The notes below the pieces were generated by a model that was not told the origin of the DNA, made no database searches, and saw only the letters and a list, made by a program, of their open reading frames with translations. DNA of 49,374 nt from assembly GCA_045590535.1 (NCBI GenBank), contig JAZNRE010000046.1, positions 1-49,374 on the forward strand, written 5' to 3'. The position numbers and the translations under genes are program-made. This document shows positions 1 to 8,092 of this stretch, piece by piece (the first letter of the stretch is position 1; the number at the start of each line of letters is the position of its first letter). The DNA comes from UMGS755 sp045590535. Its GTDB lineage: Bacteria > Bacillota > Clostridia > UBA1381 > UBA9506.

Positions 1-1
1 G

Positions 2-109
2 GAAAAGTTTTATTCCGACTCTCTGTCCGACACCCCCATGGCAAAGCTTTCTAAAGAGGCCTATTTGGTAAAGGGTGATTCCATAACACCCTGGCCGGAA
101 GAGGCATGA
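2..109 (+). CDS. HAD-IB family phosphatase, C-terminal end (partial)
   Basis: Only the last 35 codons are inside the window; the start lies to the left. The peptide contains FYSDSLSDTPM, which matches motif IV of HAD subfamily IB hydrolases (the acidic SDSxxD stretch that binds the catalytic magnesium), followed by the usual short tail ending in ITPWPEEA. Family members are phosphoserine-phosphatase-like enzymes that dephosphorylate small metabolites; the substrate cannot be judged from this fragment. The frame was chosen because the other forward frames give no recognisable motif. A strong hairpin terminator follows 80 bases downstream. Confidence 0.75.
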   Translation, partial: EKFYSDSLSDTPMAKLSKEAYLVKGDSITPWPEEA

Positions 110-128
110 AGCGGGATTTCGGGGCGGA

Positions 129-164
129 TTTGCGGGGCGCCCTAGACGCCGCCCCCTACAAGAG
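129..164. repeat. Interspersed GC-rich imperfect palindrome, copy A
   Basis: An imperfect inverted repeat (GGGGCG ... CGCCGCCCC) stands out from the AT-richer intergenic DNA. A nearly identical unit, sharing TTTGCGGGGCG and GACGCCGCCCCCTAC, is found at 15403-15438, and a degenerate one in the opposite orientation at 38188-38225. It sits between the HAD gene stop and the terminator. It behaves like a REP-type intergenic repeat family. Confidence 0.6.
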
Positions 165-188
165 TTTAGAGAAATTAAGAGGATAAAG

Positions 189-217
189 AAAGGCTGAACG
201 AAAATCGTTCAGCCTTT
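189..217. terminator. Bidirectional rho-independent terminator
   Basis: A 10-bp perfect stem GGCTGAACGA / TCGTTCAGCC with a three-base loop is flanked by A and T runs on both sides. It lies between two convergent genes (HAD phosphatase on plus, methyltransferase on minus) and can serve both. Confidence 0.85.
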
Positions 218-967
218 TCATTTTTTAAAAACAAATAAATACTCGTGTGCAATTAATAAAAAATTATACTTTACACTATTTGTTTTCCAATACCCCGTTG
301 CCTTACAATTATGTTGTTCTTTTATGATAAGTTCTTTCAATTTAAAGCCTGCATTTTCAAAAATTCGCATTATATCAAAAGACATTGGTATCATGTGACC
401 TTTTTGCCGTGTATCACCCATAAGGACAGCACAAAACTTGTCCTTTTTAAGGACACGATGACTTTCTACTGCAACCTTTTTCATTTCTTCAAGAAAATCT
501 TTTACTTTTAGTTGAGATAAATCTTCCTCTATATCATCGCTATACCTGATAATATCAGCATATGGTGGGTGTGTGCATATCAAATCAATGCTATCATCAG
601 GTATAAAATCAAGATTCCTTGCATCGCCTTTTTTGATATATACCTTTCCCTTTGCGGAATCATAATCAAATGAAGTCTTCTCTCTGCATCGTTCAAGTGC
701 AACATCATTTACATCTACGCCAATTATATCACGATTCAAAAGTTTTGCTTCAACAAGAGTAGTGCCTCCTCCTACAAACTGATCAAGAATTAAATCTCCT
801 TCTTGTGAATATCTTAATATAATATTCCTTGGTATGTACGGAGACCAATTACCACGCCATTTTGCGTCATGAGTTGCCCAATCTCCTCTTTTTGGAAAGG
901 ACCAATGCGTAGTCATTTCAAGTTCAAAACCATCCGGCTTCCATTTTTTAATTTTCTTTTCTGCCAT
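218..967 (-). CDS. Second DNA methyltransferase of a DpnII-type system
   Basis: This 249-residue protein is an S-adenosylmethionine-dependent DNA methyltransferase. Motif I (DQFVGGGTT, residues 62-70) comes before the catalytic motif IV (THPPYAD, 132-138), followed by a GDTR segment and a C-terminal KYNFLL strand. The order X-I-IV differs from the classical beta class (IV before I), and THPPY replaces the usual (D/N/S)PPY. The start codon overlaps the stop of the upstream endonuclease gene by one base (TAATG), so the two are translationally coupled. By position it corresponds to DpnA, the second methylase of the Streptococcus DpnII system that can protect single-stranded GATC DNA. That role is inference; an N4-cytosine specificity is not excluded. 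Confidence 0.8.
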   Translation of the reverse strand: MAEKKIKKWKPDGFELEMTTHWSFPKRGDWATHDAKWRGNWSPYIPRNIILRYSQEGDLILDQFVGGGTTLVEAKLLNRDIIGVDVNDVALERCREKTSFDYDSAKGKVYIKKGDARNLDFIPDDSIDLICTHPPYADIIRYSDDIEEDLSQLKVKDFLEEMKKVAVESHRVLKKDKFCAVLMGDTRQKGHMIPMSFDIMRIFENAGFKLKELIIKEQHNCKATGYWKTNSVKYNFLLIAHEYLFVFKK

Positions 968-1830
968 TATTTAAAAACCTCATTGATTATACCATTTTCT
1001 AAATCTTTAATGTTATAAATATGTTCCATAACATCAAAAGTTTCTTCAAGATTATTTCTTGCACTAGCCCAACCCTTTCCATCGGTAAACCAAACGAAAG
1101 CAAAGCTGTCTATTGTATCGGTTTCCAAAGCAAGCGTTTTGTAGCTTCGAGCAGTTTCATTTAATTTTGAGCCACCGCTACCATAAAAATTCGTTTCTAT
1201 ACCATAAATCATATTAGGTGTTTTAATTACAAAATCAAAACGCTTTTCCATTTTTCCTTGATTTGAAATTGCTGATAAATCAACATTCCATTTTTCGGTA
1301 ATCTGATGAATATACATTTCCTTAAAATATGTTTCATCTTTAACAAAACCAGCTCGCTTTATAAAGCTCTCGACCAAGTTTTCCATCAAATGCCCGCCGC
1401 GATTTTTTCTGCCGTTGGAATCAAGTCCCGTTTCAACTCCTGTGGCATAATCAACAAGGTTGTTTATAATATGATTAGCCATTAAATCAAACAAACCCGT
1501 TTTACGCATAAACACTTTATATTGTTTGGTTGACAAATTAGGATTTTTGAATTTGTATGTAAACTCTCCGTCACCATCAATAGCATAAATTTCATTTGCT
1601 CTGACTGCTAAAAGCAACGGAATACATTTTAATATTTCGGGATATTTTTCAAGCAACACTTCAAAGTCAGATTCAATATTTTTTGAGCCTATAACTGAAT
1701 TTAAGATATTAAGCTCCACTTTTATGCTTTCCACATTTCTATGCACCTTCTCGAAATCTATGTAATAACCATAATCTGCAATGCTATCACGAAAACCTGC
1801 TATCCAAGTGTTAAAATCTCTATTTTTCAT
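967..1830 (-). CDS. DpnII/MboI-type restriction endonuclease (GATC)
   Basis: This 287-residue protein matches the DpnII family of type II restriction endonucleases, which cut unmethylated GATC. Recognisable segments are TGLDSNGRKNRGGHLMENLVE in the middle (about residues 133-153) and the catalytic-type core RFDFVI ... GIETNFYGSGGSKLNE (about 197-227), where an acidic strand is followed by the E-x-N-x-Y signature of this family. It lies between the two methyltransferase genes: 12 bases after the Dam-like gene and overlapping the second methyltransferase by one base. The gene order M-R-M differs from pneumococcal DpnII (M-M-R). It looks intact, so the host is expected to restrict incoming unmethylated GATC DNA. 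Confidence 0.88.
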   Translation of the reverse strand: MKNRDFNTWIAGFRDSIADYGYYIDFEKVHRNVESIKVELNILNSVIGSKNIESDFEVLLEKYPEILKCIPLLLAVRANEIYAIDGDGEFTYKFKNPNLSTKQYKVFMRKTGLFDLMANHIINNLVDYATGVETGLDSNGRKNRGGHLMENLVESFIKRAGFVKDETYFKEMYIHQITEKWNVDLSAISNQGKMEKRFDFVIKTPNMIYGIETNFYGSGGSKLNETARSYKTLALETDTIDSFAFVWFTDGKGWASARNNLEETFDVMEHIYNIKDLENGIINEVFK

Positions 1831-1842
1831 ATTCGTAACTCC

Positions 1843-2913
1843 TTAAAAATTTGATATTAAAAGTTCTTTTATTTTTCCTCTCGCTTTACTATTGCAGTTA
1901 ATCATCCGAGTTGCCTCAACTCTTTTAATTTTGTGAGCAGAGTAGATGTTATCAAAAAAATCATCTTCTGTATTAGAGTTTTTAGGGTCTGAATTACTTA
2001 CAACCACTTTTGCACCCTTTTTGTGCATACTTTCTACAAATTCAGCAAGCTCAATTTGCTCTTCATCATTAAACAAATTTTCAGTATATGCGGTAAAATT
2101 TGCCGTTTCTGACAAAGGTCTGTATGGGGGATCGAAATATACAAAAGTATGCCTGTCTATAAACTCAACAGATTTTCTGTAATCACCACATACAATCTTG
2201 ACCTTTTGCAGTTTTTCAGATGCCGCACGAAGATTTTTCTCATCACATATAAGAGGATTTTTATATGCTCCCATTGGCACATTAAAAAGTCCCTTTTTAT
2301 TAACCCTATAAAGCCCATTAAAGCAAGTTTTATTAAGAAAAATCATCAATGCAGCATTTTCAATATTTTCAGCGTCGTTTCCATTAACTTTTAAATCGTT
2401 AAACCTTTCTCTTTTTGCTATATAATATGACTTTCTGTCTTCTGCTTCAAGAGGGATATACTCATTTTGATATTTATTAAGCAATGTTATCAGTGCCTCA
2501 ATATGCTCTCTTATGATAACATATGTGTTTATAAGCTCAGCATTTATATCACTTATATATATTTCGTCTAAATTATACTTGCTTAAAATATCAAAAAGCA
2601 CAGCACCGCCCCCGACAAATGGCTCTGCATACTTTGTAACAACTCCATTATCAAAAGGATAATATTGCTCTATTTCCTTTAACAACTGACTTTTTCCACC
2701 TGCCCATTTCAAAAATGGCTTGACATTTTTTTCATCAGTTGTATTATATCTTGTGCTTCTTGCATCAATAGGCTTTTCGGCATTTATCGGTATAAGCCAC
2801 ATATTACCTAACATTTGTGCATTAGCTATTCTGTTTTCAGAACAAAGAACAGCCACTCGTCTTTGGGATATGCCCCATCTGTCAGCAGCTTCTCTTGCAG
2901 ACATAACTTCCAT
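1843..2913 (-). CDS. Dam-type adenine methyltransferase with N-terminal HTH (DpnM-like)
   Basis: This 356-residue protein has two parts. Residues 1 to about 45 form a helix-turn-helix of the excisionase/MerR-like type (SAREAADRWGISQRRV). From residue 67 onwards it is a D12-class adenine-N6 methyltransferase: FLKWAGGKSQLL (67-78, AdoMet binding), EPFVGGGAV (97-105) and the catalytic DPPY (261-264). The family modifies GATC and protects the host from the endonuclease encoded next to it. The ATG at 2913 is preceded by an AGAGGTG ribosome binding site and a near-consensus promoter. The extra HTH could let the methylase repress its own operon, as methylases with N-terminal HTHs do in some other systems; that is inference. 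Confidence 0.9.
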   Translation of the reverse strand: MEVMSAREAADRWGISQRRVAVLCSENRIANAQMLGNMWLIPINAEKPIDARSTRYNTTDEKNVKPFLKWAGGKSQLLKEIEQYYPFDNGVVTKYAEPFVGGGAVLFDILSKYNLDEIYISDINAELINTYVIIREHIEALITLLNKYQNEYIPLEAEDRKSYYIAKRERFNDLKVNGNDAENIENAALMIFLNKTCFNGLYRVNKKGLFNVPMGAYKNPLICDEKNLRAASEKLQKVKIVCGDYRKSVEFIDRHTFVYFDPPYRPLSETANFTAYTENLFNDEEQIELAEFVESMHKKGAKVVVSNSDPKNSNTEDDFFDNIYSAHKIKRVEATRMINCNSKARGKIKELLISNF

Positions 2914-2944
2914 AATTCGACACCTCTTGTCCTTTATAAGTAAT

Positions 2945-2973
2945 ATTATATTCTAAAACTCGAATAAAAGCAA
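2945..2973 (-). promoter_or_regulatory. Sigma-A promoter of the restriction-modification operon
   Basis: On the minus strand a -35 TTGCTT and a -10 TATAAT are separated by 17 bases, about 30 bases upstream of the ATG of the HTH-methylase gene. The transcript would cover methylase, endonuclease and second methylase. Confidence 0.7.
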
Positions 2974-2988
2974 TATCAAAATGAAAAA

Positions 2989-3014
2989 GACAGGTTTCAA
3001 ATTTGAAACCTGTC
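2989..3014 (-). terminator. Rho-independent terminator after mrp
   Basis: A 26-bp perfect palindrome (arms GACAGGTTTCAAA) is followed on the minus strand by TTTTTCATTTT. It lies 44 bases beyond the mrp stop and upstream of the restriction-modification promoter, so it separates the two transcription units. Confidence 0.85.
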
Positions 3015-3057
3015 TAATGTGTTAATACATGCTTTTTAAGTCTATTATCAAAAACAA

Positions 3058-3897
3058 TTATTCCCGGTCGGGCAGGGTTTTTAAAAGTTCGGCAGCCTCG
3101 CCGAACCAGGGGGCGTCTAAGCTTTCGATTTCGCCCTTGTCGCAAGCGGCGGCAATAGAGGGGTCGATGGGGAGCCGTGCCAAAACGGGCAGACCATGTG
3201 TGGCGGCAATTTCGTCAATGTGGCTGTCGCCAAACACCGCATAGTTCTTGCCGTTATCGGGGCAGGTGAAATAAGAAAGGTTTTCAACCAAGCCCAAAAT
3301 GGGAATGTTCATCATTTGCGCCATTTTCACGGCTTTTTCTACAATCATGGAAACCAGCTCTTGCGGAGAGGTTACCACAATGATGCCGTCAACGGCAATG
3401 GACTGAAAAACGGTTAAAGGCACATCGCCGGTTCCCGGGGGCATGTCCACAAACATATAGTCAATGTCGCCCCAAATCACATCGGTCCAGAATTGTTTCA
3501 CGGTGCCGGCAATAACAGGACCGCGCCAAACAACCGGGTCGGTGTCGTTTTCAAGCAAAAGATTAACGGACATAACCTCAACTCCGTTTTTGCTGGGAAC
3601 AGGGAACAAGCCCAGCTCGTTGCCGGTTGCCTTTTCGGTTATGCCAAAGGCTTTGGGAATGGAAGGGCCGGTGATGTCAGCATCTAAAATAGCTGTTCTG
3701 TAGCCCTGGCGGTTCATGGTTGCGGCTAAAAGAGAGGTGACCAGGCTTTTGCCCACGCCGCCTTTGCCGCTGACAACGCCGATGACCTTTTTAATTTGAC
3801 TTAAGTTGTGGGGCTTTTCACGAAAATCCTTTGCGGCGTGTTGGCAGCCCTCGCAAGATTCTTTTGAGCAGGAAGAATTACTACATGATTTTGCCAT
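3058..3897 (-). CDS. Mrp/NBP35-family P-loop ATPase, Fe-S cluster carrier
   Basis: This 279-residue cytosolic protein binds and hands on [4Fe-4S] clusters in an ATP-dependent way. The deviant Walker A GKGGVGKS lies at residues 44-51, the MinD-type DMPPGTGD at about 151-158, and a cysteine-rich N-terminal tail (C5, C10, C15, C18) resembles NBP35-type proteins. The cluster-binding CxxC expected near residue 212 reads CPDN, so its second cysteine is missing; the N-terminal cysteines may compensate. It is monocistronic, with its own terminator. The family assignment is firm. Confidence 0.9.
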   Translation of the reverse strand: MAKSCSNSSCSKESCEGCQHAAKDFREKPHNLSQIKKVIGVVSGKGGVGKSLVTSLLAATMNRQGYRTAILDADITGPSIPKAFGITEKATGNELGLFPVPSKNGVEVMSVNLLLENDTDPVVWRGPVIAGTVKQFWTDVIWGDIDYMFVDMPPGTGDVPLTVFQSIAVDGIIVVTSPQELVSMIVEKAVKMAQMMNIPILGLVENLSYFTCPDNGKNYAVFGDSHIDEIAATHGLPVLARLPIDPSIAAACDKGEIESLDAPWFGEAAELLKTLPDRE

Positions 3898-3955
3898 TTA
3901 AATTTGCCTCTTTTCCTTTATTGAAATAATAATTTTAGCTTTTTTAAAAACTGGT

Positions 3956-5593
3956 TTATTGCAGGGGCAGGTACTGCTTTTTGATTAAAGGCCGCAGGTA
4001 GCTATCCCATAAAAAGAACCAATCGTAATCGGTTTTGCCGGTTTCGCTGAGCACATATTTTGTAATGCCCGTTGTCCGTTTGCCGGTAAGGGCATCAAAG
4101 GCGGCCGCACGAAAGTCGGAGAAATTAACCCTTATGGCTGATTGAAGTTTGCCATCCACCTCGGCTAAATATAAAGAGGGGGCAGCGCTTTCGGTCGTGT
4201 TGTTGTGAATGTAAAGAGATGAACTTGTAATTTTTGTCGGGTCCTGTGCACTACGGGTGCAGCCAAAGGAGAGGGCATAATCCGGCAGGTGATTTTGTGC
4301 ATCTAAATAGTCCACAATGGCCTCAATATCCAAAAGACCGTGACCATAGACGATGTCCCGACCCTCTGCGCCCAAATCCTTTGCCGTGGCGGCTAAAATT
4401 GCCTGAACCTCGGCCGGCGTGCAAGTGGGCCATGCCTCGCGAATCAAAGCCACAGCCGCAGCCACTTGCGGTGCCGCAAAGGAAGTTCCCGAGCCGCTGG
4501 ACAGGCCTGTGATTGAAGATTTAGAAAGAGAAGTGACAACCGGTGTTGAGGCAGGGGTTGTAACGGTGCCGTTCAAAGTGGCTTTTCCACCGCCAGGAGC
4601 CGAAATGAACACCGAATTGTTTTTGCAGGAACTGTTTGCCGGGGCAATGGAGCCATCGGCATTTTGTGTTACACTGGAAACGCTGATAACACCGGTGCAA
4701 CCGGCAGGATAGTTGGTTACTGTGGCGCTTGCGGCATCGGTGCCGTCGTTTCCGGCGGCGGCAACCACCACAATGCCGGCATTTAGCGCTTCGTCAATAA
4801 AATATTGCAGGGTTGAAAGGGCGGCTTCGTTCACAACGGGTTTGCCAGCCACCGTGTCAGTCAGGGTGTCCCCAAGGCTGATGTTGATTACATCACATTC
4901 TTCTACAATTGCCACCTGAAGAGCAATGAAAACATCGTTTAAATAAATGTGACCATCGGCATCGGTAACCTTAATGGGCAAAACAGAGGCGCCGCTTGCG
5001 ATGCCGGCAACGCCTAAATTATTATTGGTTTGTGCGGCAATAATGCCCGAAACCATGGTGCCGTGTCCGCCGAGGTCGGTTACATCGTCGGCGTTTTCCG
5101 GCCAGGAGGGTGATTCGGTGCCGTCGCCGTTTGGCGTCCACACCATAGCACAATTATAGCCATAGGGAATGTTTTGCCGGTTTAAATCAAGGTGATCGGT
5201 GTTAAGACCGCTGTCAATAACCCCAACCAGCACGCCCTTGCCAGAAAGTCCTTTTTCTCTGGCGGGTGCGGCGTTGATTAAGTTTAAATTCCATTGATTC
5301 AAAAAAGCAGAGTCGTTTGGTGTGGGGAAAGATGACTCTTCAAAAAGGGTCATTTTATAATTAGGGAAAGCGGTGATTTTGCCTTGGTTGCGGGCAATGA
5401 AATCCGCGTCGTTTGTCCAGTAAAAGTTCTTTGCCACGGCGGTGGCATCGGCCGGCAGCTCTCGGCTCTCGGCACCAAAAAGAGAGGGGCCCGAGGGGAG
5501 TGCAAAAATATAGCCACGGCTTTCAGAGGCGTGGGCAGAAAGGGGCAATAAAAGCAAAAGCCCCAGCACGAAAAAGCTGAATTTTAATTTCAT
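3956..5593 (-). CDS. Secreted subtilisin-like serine protease (peptidase S8)
   Basis: From the ATG at 5593 the product has 545 residues and begins with a clear signal peptide (basic MKLK, hydrophobic core, cleavage near AHA-SE). The catalytic triad is visible as D127 (GVIDSGLN), H177 (GGHGTMVSG) and S371 (SGTSFAAPQ), with the oxyanion asparagine at N282 (AAGND). An N-terminal propeptide-like region (about 24-110) precedes the domain and about 120 residues of unknown type follow it. A longer reading frame starts at 5662, but the promoter at 5653-5681 would start transcription inside it, and GAGGTG lies just before 5593, so the shorter start is preferred. It probably degrades extracellular or wall-associated protein; the substrate is unknown. 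Confidence 0.9.
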   Translation of the reverse strand: MKLKFSFFVLGLLLLLPLSAHASESRGYIFALPSGPSLFGAESRELPADATAVAKNFYWTNDADFIARNQGKITAFPNYKMTLFEESSFPTPNDSAFLNQWNLNLINAAPAREKGLSGKGVLVGVIDSGLNTDHLDLNRQNIPYGYNCAMVWTPNGDGTESPSWPENADDVTDLGGHGTMVSGIIAAQTNNNLGVAGIASGASVLPIKVTDADGHIYLNDVFIALQVAIVEECDVINISLGDTLTDTVAGKPVVNEAALSTLQYFIDEALNAGIVVVAAAGNDGTDAASATVTNYPAGCTGVISVSSVTQNADGSIAPANSSCKNNSVFISAPGGGKATLNGTVTTPASTPVVTSLSKSSITGLSSGSGTSFAAPQVAAAVALIREAWPTCTPAEVQAILAATAKDLGAEGRDIVYGHGLLDIEAIVDYLDAQNHLPDYALSFGCTRSAQDPTKITSSSLYIHNNTTESAAPSLYLAEVDGKLQSAIRVNFSDFRAAAFDALTGKRTTGITKYVLSETGKTDYDWFFLWDSYLRPLIKKQYLPLQ

Positions 5594-5652
5594 GTGATGC
5601 ACCTCACTTTGTTTTATAAAAACCATAAAAATGCGGAAGGTTTTACCCTTAA

Positions 5653-5681
5653 AATATATCATAGTTTGCAGGCAGTGTCAA
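5653..5681 (-). promoter_or_regulatory. Sigma-A promoter of the subtilase gene
   Basis: On the minus strand TTGACA and TATATT are separated by 17 bases. The predicted transcript start is near 5646, which fixes the translation start at 5593. Confidence 0.8.
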
Positions 5682-5733
5682 GAAGCCAGAGGGATTAAAG
5701 GAAGAAGAAAAAAGGGTTTTTTGCAAAAATTTT

Positions 5734-5753
5734 CCCACGCCCGAGGGCGTGGG
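5734..5753 (-). terminator. Hairpin ending the 5886-13361 gene series
   Basis: A 9-bp perfect stem CCCACGCCC / GGGCGTGGG with a two-base loop lies 130 bases beyond the stop of the LysRS-like gene. On the minus strand it is followed by AAAATTTTTG, an imperfect U-tract, so efficiency is uncertain. Apart from this and the subtilase promoter I see nothing in 5682-5885. Confidence 0.55.
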
Positions 5754-5885
5754 AGGTGGATTTTAAAAAGCTAAAGAGACGACAAAAAGGAGTGTTGCAA
5801 AGCACAGATTTGCTTTAAAAAGTTCAAACCAAAAAACAAGAGTCATATTTTTAGTTGTTTCACCTGAAAAAAGAAGTCCATTCAA

Positions 5886-7244
5886 TTACATTTTCATATG
5901 ATATTCACCGATGTTTTCAATGCCGAAAATTGCCGGAAAAACTCTATCCAGTCCTATAAACAGGCCCGTGGTTCTTGGCATGCCGTAATAATGAGAATGT
6001 ATGAAGGCGGAATAGTCTCTTTTTTCCTGTCTTTCTTTGTCTTCAAGCTCTTTTTTTTGTTCTGTTAAGGCGTCAGTCAATTCTTCTGCGCTTGTTTTTC
6101 CAATGGAAGATTCCATTAGGGTAGCGCCGTTAACAATCAAATAGCTTCGATACAAAAAATGGTCGTTTTTATTTTCGATTAACGGACTTATGCCGGCGGG
6201 CAAATCGGTCACAACAATGGGTGCTATTTGATGTGTGATGATTTTTGTTTTGAAATATTTATAAATTTCTTTAATGTAGTTTTCGTCGTTTATCTCATAG
6301 TTAAAAGTCTCGTGCAGCAAAGCCTTCACTTGCTGCTTTTGGCTCAAAAAATCAAGGCCTGTATTGGCTTTAAAATATTCAGAAAACGAAATGGATTCAA
6401 TCTCTTTTTTTACACAAGGGTTAACAACGGCATTATGATTCACGAGGATTTTCTCAATGTTGTTTATGAAAGTTTTGAAAATTGTTTTCATAAAGGCAAT
6501 GTTTTCAAGCTCGCTGCCATAGGCGGTGTATATTTCGGCGGCGGTATACGGAACAATGGATTTTGCATTTATGTTGCTGTTTCTAAAGAAATATCCAATT
6601 TCGTAGACTTTATCAAATCCTCCGGCGATGTAGTGTTTTAGCGCTATCTCTGAGGTTAACCGCAAATAAACATCTTCGCCGGTGTCTTTTATATGCGTAA
6701 CAAACGGACGGGCTGTTCCGCCAAAAAAATTTCTTTGCAGCACGGGGGTGGCACACTCTAAATAGCCTTTTTCCTGTAAAAGTGTTCGAAGAGATTGTAA
6801 AATGGTGTTTTGCACGATAATCCGCAGGGAACACATTTCGTCACCGGAAATGTATGTATGAAAAAAGCGCCGTCTTTTTTCCTGCGTGAATTGATTGTTT
6901 GGAAGCAAGCCGGTGTCCATTTCCTTCAACATACAGGGCGTAACAACATAGACACAACGAAGCAGAAGCTCACAATCGCCCTGTTTGGTTTTTGTTTCTT
7001 CATAACATCCACAAATGATATCCCCGACTTGCAGAGTGTTTGCCAGTTCGTTGTAAGAATCAATGGTATTTTCAATTCTGCATTTCAATCTTCTTCCGTT
7101 GGAAATCAGCTGTAACAAAATCTTTTTCTTAATATGAAAAAGTTTTAAGATTCTTCCGGCAATAAAATGGTCGCGCTGCCGAATCTCTGACAGCATTTCG
7201 CTATTACATAAAATTTGTTGGGGTATATTTCTTTCTTTTTTCAT
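5886..7244 (-). CDS. Divergent lysyl-tRNA-synthetase-like class II synthetase paralogue
   Basis: From the ATG at 7244 (TAATG overlap with the upstream stop, GGAGAG before it) the product has 452 residues. It has the full bacterial LysRS architecture: an N-terminal OB-fold (about residues 25-115), then a class II catalytic core with GGTARPFVTH, LRLTSEIALKHYIAGGFDKVYEIG, motif 2 (FFRNSNINAKS...AAEIYTAY) and motif 3 (GLFIGLDRVF). Motif 2 departs from the LysRS consensus FRNEGxxxxHNPEFT: the glutamate after RN is serine and HNPEFT is replaced. This suggests altered amino-acid or acceptor use. It is longer than EpmA/PoxA and keeps the anticodon-binding domain. Its last position in an operon with a nucleotidyltransferase and an ECF transporter argues for a specialised activation role rather than housekeeping lysylation; the true substrate is unknown. 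Confidence 0.75.
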   Translation of the reverse strand: MKKERNIPQQILCNSEMLSEIRQRDHFIAGRILKLFHIKKKILLQLISNGRRLKCRIENTIDSYNELANTLQVGDIICGCYEETKTKQGDCELLLRCVYVVTPCMLKEMDTGLLPNNQFTQEKRRRFFHTYISGDEMCSLRIIVQNTILQSLRTLLQEKGYLECATPVLQRNFFGGTARPFVTHIKDTGEDVYLRLTSEIALKHYIAGGFDKVYEIGYFFRNSNINAKSIVPYTAAEIYTAYGSELENIAFMKTIFKTFINNIEKILVNHNAVVNPCVKKEIESISFSEYFKANTGLDFLSQKQQVKALLHETFNYEINDENYIKEIYKYFKTKIITHQIAPIVVTDLPAGISPLIENKNDHFLYRSYLIVNGATLMESSIGKTSAEELTDALTEQKKELEDKERQEKRDYSAFIHSHYYGMPRTTGLFIGLDRVFPAIFGIENIGEYHMKM

Positions 7245-8077
7245 TAAAACTCTCCATTCCATGCATCCGCACAAACTGTTTTAAACAGGCCCAACGCTCT
7301 TCGGCAGAGAGAGGCTAATTCCTCCCAATTTTGAAGGGGCTTCCGTTCAGAAAGCCAAATTTCTTCAATTAGTTCTTTGTGCTGCGGAAAGAGCAGGCTT
7401 AATTCATAACAGCAGGTTGTTAAATGCATTGTGAAAACCTTTTTCTTAAGATAAACAGGAACGGCAAACCCCCGGATGATATTTCTCATGAACCAGACAC
7501 ATAAAAAGTCGCAGCCTTTTTGTTTTCCCATATATTCAATAGTTTCAGCCTTATCAATCTTTTTTAGAGTATCGGCCGAGTCTTCAAGGGTTTGGCAATA
7601 TAATTTTTTGAGAAGCGTTTGGTCGCAAACACAAGCGGGCAATTTTGGAATTAAATCGGCGCCATACAGGGTTATTCCGGTAAGTTTAAGATTTAAATAT
7701 AAACGGGTGTTATTTTCGTTTTGCCAAACATCGTTAAAAATCACGCCGCTTATATCAACCATGGAAAACAAATGGCCATATTTATTGGATGCAATCCCCG
7801 CCAAATTTTCTAAAACAGAGGCTCTTTCGGCAGTCTGCGGTTTTAAAAAGACAACTAAATCCAAATCGGAAATTCCCTTAATAAAGCCGCCGTAGGCAAG
7901 GCTGCCCCTGAGCACAACAGCTTCTACACCGTCTTGCAATTCCATAAGAATGCTGTTTTTTATGTCTTCAATTGCGGTTTTTAATTCTTCAGAGTTATCA
8001 ATCATCTTTGTGTTTGCAATTGAAGAAAGCTCATTGGCGTGGTTGGCTGCAAAATAAAATCTTTTTTCCTGTTCCAT
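7244..8077 (-). CDS. Nucleotidyltransferase-domain protein (MNT/ANT type)
   Basis: This 277-residue protein carries the polymerase-beta-type nucleotidyltransferase signature: LRGSLAYGG followed by ISDLDLVVFL (GS...DxD, about residues 55-77), which binds metal and NTP. The C-terminal half is helical and unassigned, as in aminoglycoside and MNT-type nucleotidyltransferases. It could adenylylate a small molecule or a partner protein. It lies 15 bases after the ECF fusion gene and its stop overlaps the start of the LysRS-like gene, so all three are co-translated. Antibiotic resistance and toxin-antitoxin roles are alternatives; no HEPN partner is visible next to it. Confidence 0.7.
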   Translation of the reverse strand: MEQEKRFYFAANHANELSSIANTKMIDNSEELKTAIEDIKNSILMELQDGVEAVVLRGSLAYGGFIKGISDLDLVVFLKPQTAERASVLENLAGIASNKYGHLFSMVDISGVIFNDVWQNENNTRLYLNLKLTGITLYGADLIPKLPACVCDQTLLKKLYCQTLEDSADTLKKIDKAETIEYMGKQKGCDFLCVWFMRNIIRGFAVPVYLKKKVFTMHLTTCCYELSLLFPQHKELIEEIWLSERKPLQNWEELASLCRRALGLFKTVCADAWNGEF

Positions 8078-8092
8078 ATGGTTTAACTCCTC

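Noticed and set aside
4234..5159. Plus-strand open frames opposite the subtilase gene.
   Set aside because: They are antisense shadows of a GC-richer gene with clear catalytic motifs on the minus strand.
7244..8077. MNT/HEPN toxin-antitoxin pair.
   Set aside because: No HEPN-domain partner is adjacent; the neighbours are a synthetase-like protein and an ECF transporter.
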